Below, piece after piece: positions 13,438 through 14,483 of a DNA stretch of 14,483 bases. The DNA is from Syntrophaceae bacterium UBA6255 (GTDB lineage Bacteria; Desulfobacterota; Syntrophia; Syntrophales; Smithellaceae), in contig DJVN01000079.1 of assembly GCA_002441205.1 (NCBI GenBank), positions 1-14,483 on the forward strand, in the 5' to 3' direction. How positions within the stretch are numbered: position 1 is the first letter of the stretch; the number at the start of each line of letters is the position of its first letter. Under the pieces are notes generated by a model that saw only the letters and a program-made list of their open reading frames with translations, searched no databases and was not told the origin of the DNA. The translations under genes were made by a program, and so were the position numbers.

Positions 13438-13896
13438 TTAAAGCATAAACATGGCCAGCGTTTCAGCTATACACGCCGGTTTTTCCTGTCCCTCGATTTC
13501 AATCGTGTGCGTTGTCGTGACGAGCAGGCGCCCGCCGTCTTTTTCCTCAACACCGGAAATGATCATTTTGGAGCGAACCCGGGAGCCCACCGGCACGGGA
13601 GCAATAAAACGCACCTTGTTCAGTCCGTAATTGAGAACCATTTTCATGCCTTCCGGCAGATATTTTCCTGAACTGCTGAAAAGCGGCGTCAGGGAAAGAA
13701 TTAAAAATCCGTGAGCGATGGTTCCGCCGAAAGGCCCTTCCTTGGCTTGCTCCACATCCACATGTATCCATTGATGATCGTCCGTGGCGTCGGCAAACAA
13801 ATTGACTTTGACCTGATCAATCAGAATCCAGTCGCTTATACCGTTGTCCTGACCGATCATTGTCTTTAATTTTTCTACAGGTACCATTTCAAACAT
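13438..13896 (-). CDS. MaoC-family (R)-specific enoyl-CoA hydratase-like protein
   Basis: A hot-dog-fold dehydratase/hydratase of 152 aa, predicted to hydrate trans-2-enoyl-CoA to an (R)-3-hydroxyacyl-CoA or dehydrate a related thioester. The hydratase-2 motif is present: FADATDDHQWIHVD (34-47), with Asp40 and His45 in the D-x4-H arrangement, followed by FGGTIAHGFLILSL (56-69). The second half has the usual NYGLNKVRFIAPVPVGSRVR (89-108). The ATG at 13896 has AAGGAG 8 bases upstream. The TerC gene ends 36 bases upstream on the same strand, so readthrough from terC is possible, though their functions have no obvious link. (R)-hydratases of this type feed polyhydroxyalkanoate synthesis in some bacteria, but no PHA synthase is in view. 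Confidence 0.9.
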   Translation of the reverse strand: MFEMVPVEKLKTMIGQDNGISDWILIDQVKVNLFADATDDHQWIHVDVEQAKEGPFGGTIAHGFLILSLTPLFSSSGKYLPEGMKMVLNYGLNKVRFIAPVPVGSRVRSKMIISGVEEKDGGRLLVTTTHTIEIEGQEKPACIAETLAMFML

Positions 13897-13932
13897 TTTT
13901 CATTCTCCTTTTTACTGACTGAAGATAATATT

Positions 13933-14483
13933 TTATGCAGATTCGCTTTCCACGAAACTCTTCTTGCGTAATTTTAACGGTTTCATCTGTTTCTTGCGCA
14001 TGCGCAGATTGAGCATTTCCACGCCCACGGAAAACGCCATGGCAAAGTATATATATCCTTTGGGAACGTGGACATCAAATCCTTCAGCTACCAGGGTCAC
14101 TCCTACCAGAAGCAGGAAGGATAAAGCGAGAATTTTGATGGTCGGGTGGGCGTCCACAAATTTGCTGATGGGTTTGGCGGCAACCAGCATGACGCCCACG
14201 GCGCAAACAATGGCGATGGCCATGATGGAAATTTCCCGGGCCAGACCAATCGCCGTGATCACGGAATCCAGAGAAAAGATGATATCCAGCAGGGCAATCT
14301 GAATCAGGACGGCCACGACACTGGATGAAATCAGTTTGGGAACCTCCCCCTGAGCGCCCTCCAGGCTGCTGTGAATTTCATGAGTGGATTTGGCCAGCAG
14401 AAAAAGTCCCCCGCCTATGAGAATTATATCGCGTCCGGAAATTTCCTGACCGAATATGGTAAACCAGGGCGCGGTCAGTTTGA
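13933..14483 (-). CDS. TerC-family membrane protein (5-prime end beyond window)
   Basis: A partial integral membrane protein; the frame is open to the window edge at 14483, so about 182 residues are seen and the N-terminus (roughly 60 residues by family size) lies outside. Visible blocks: KLTAPWFTIFGQEISGRDI near the edge, THEIHSSLEG, the metal-site helix LLDIIFSLDSVITA with membrane Asp residues, HPTIKILALSFLLLVG, and KGYIYFAMAFSVGVEMLNLR near the end, then a Lys/Arg-rich tail. TerC proteins are linked to tellurite resistance, and in several bacteria to manganese export or metal loading of exported proteins. A GTG at 14316 could be mistaken for a start, but the family sequence continues upstream of it. 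The next gene, MaoC, begins 36 bases past its stop. Confidence 0.92.
   Translation of the reverse strand, partial: KLTAPWFTIFGQEISGRDIILIGGGLFLLAKSTHEIHSSLEGAQGEVPKLISSSVVAVLIQIALLDIIFSLDSVITAIGLAREISIMAIAIVCAVGVMLVAAKPISKFVDAHPTIKILALSFLLLVGVTLVAEGFDVHVPKGYIYFAMAFSVGVEMLNLRMRKKQMKPLKLRKKSFVESESA

Noticed and set aside
14316..14316. GTG at 14316 as the start of a short TerC gene
   Set aside because: The same frame stays open to the window edge and encodes further TerC family sequence upstream, so the gene is simply cut by the window.
1..14483. CRISPR array, tRNA, rRNA, insertion sequence or prophage genes
   Set aside because: No regularly spaced direct repeats, cloverleaf, rRNA-like stretch, transposase or integrase motif was seen on either strand.

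Overview
The window looks like ordinary chromosome from a Gram-negative anaerobe of the former Deltaproteobacteria (Desulfobacterota), most plausibly a Syntrophales-type fatty-acid or aromatic-acid degrader. This is inference. It rests on several CoA-thioester genes in one place (a thiolase, two crotonase-fold enzymes and a MaoC hydratase) beside Gram-negative envelope genes (lipoproteins, MtgA, LysM-NlpC hydrolase). No rRNA, tRNA, CRISPR array, transposase, integrase or phage gene was seen, so nothing marks the region as a mobile island.

Layout. Positions 1-2.5 kb hold a divergent cell-wall pair: a secreted LysM/NlpC-P60 hydrolase (minus) and the monofunctional glycosyltransferase MtgA (plus). 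A thiolase (minus) converges on mtgA with an 11-base gap. A 0.5-kb gap with inverted repeats precedes a small helical lipoprotein gene. A perfect 14-bp terminator separates that gene from a convergent two-gene unit, YihY/BrkB-like membrane protein followed by a DUF4126 membrane protein, which has a consensus sigma-70 promoter. Two tandem exported proteins sharing a C-terminal cysteine module and a small phasin-like helical protein occupy 7.2-9.2 kb. A minus-strand UspA-to-antiporter pair follows. The right end holds two divergent enoyl-CoA hydratase/isomerase genes around a 377-bp gap that appears to hold a decayed coding frame, then a MaoC-type hydratase and a TerC-family membrane protein cut by the window edge.

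How the genes fit together. The thiolase, the two crotonases and the MaoC hydratase cover hydration/isomerisation and thiolytic steps of beta-oxidation-like chemistry, but they are four separate units, not one operon. The envelope genes (NlpC, MtgA, lipoproteins, DUF6515-like protein, YihY) form a second theme. Base composition follows function: lines sampled by hand in the CoA-enzyme genes are about 53-63% GC, while lines sampled in the lipoprotein, UspA and phasin-like genes are about 37%.

Most starts are backed by a good Shine-Dalgarno. For three genes (5591-6928, 7861-8598, 8675-9175) the Shine-Dalgarno argues for a start downstream of the longest open frame. The least explained items are a 42-base dispersed palindromic repeat present twice, the tandem secreted pair, and the interrupted frame at 12165-12437. 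I saw nothing I could defend as a complete novel system.
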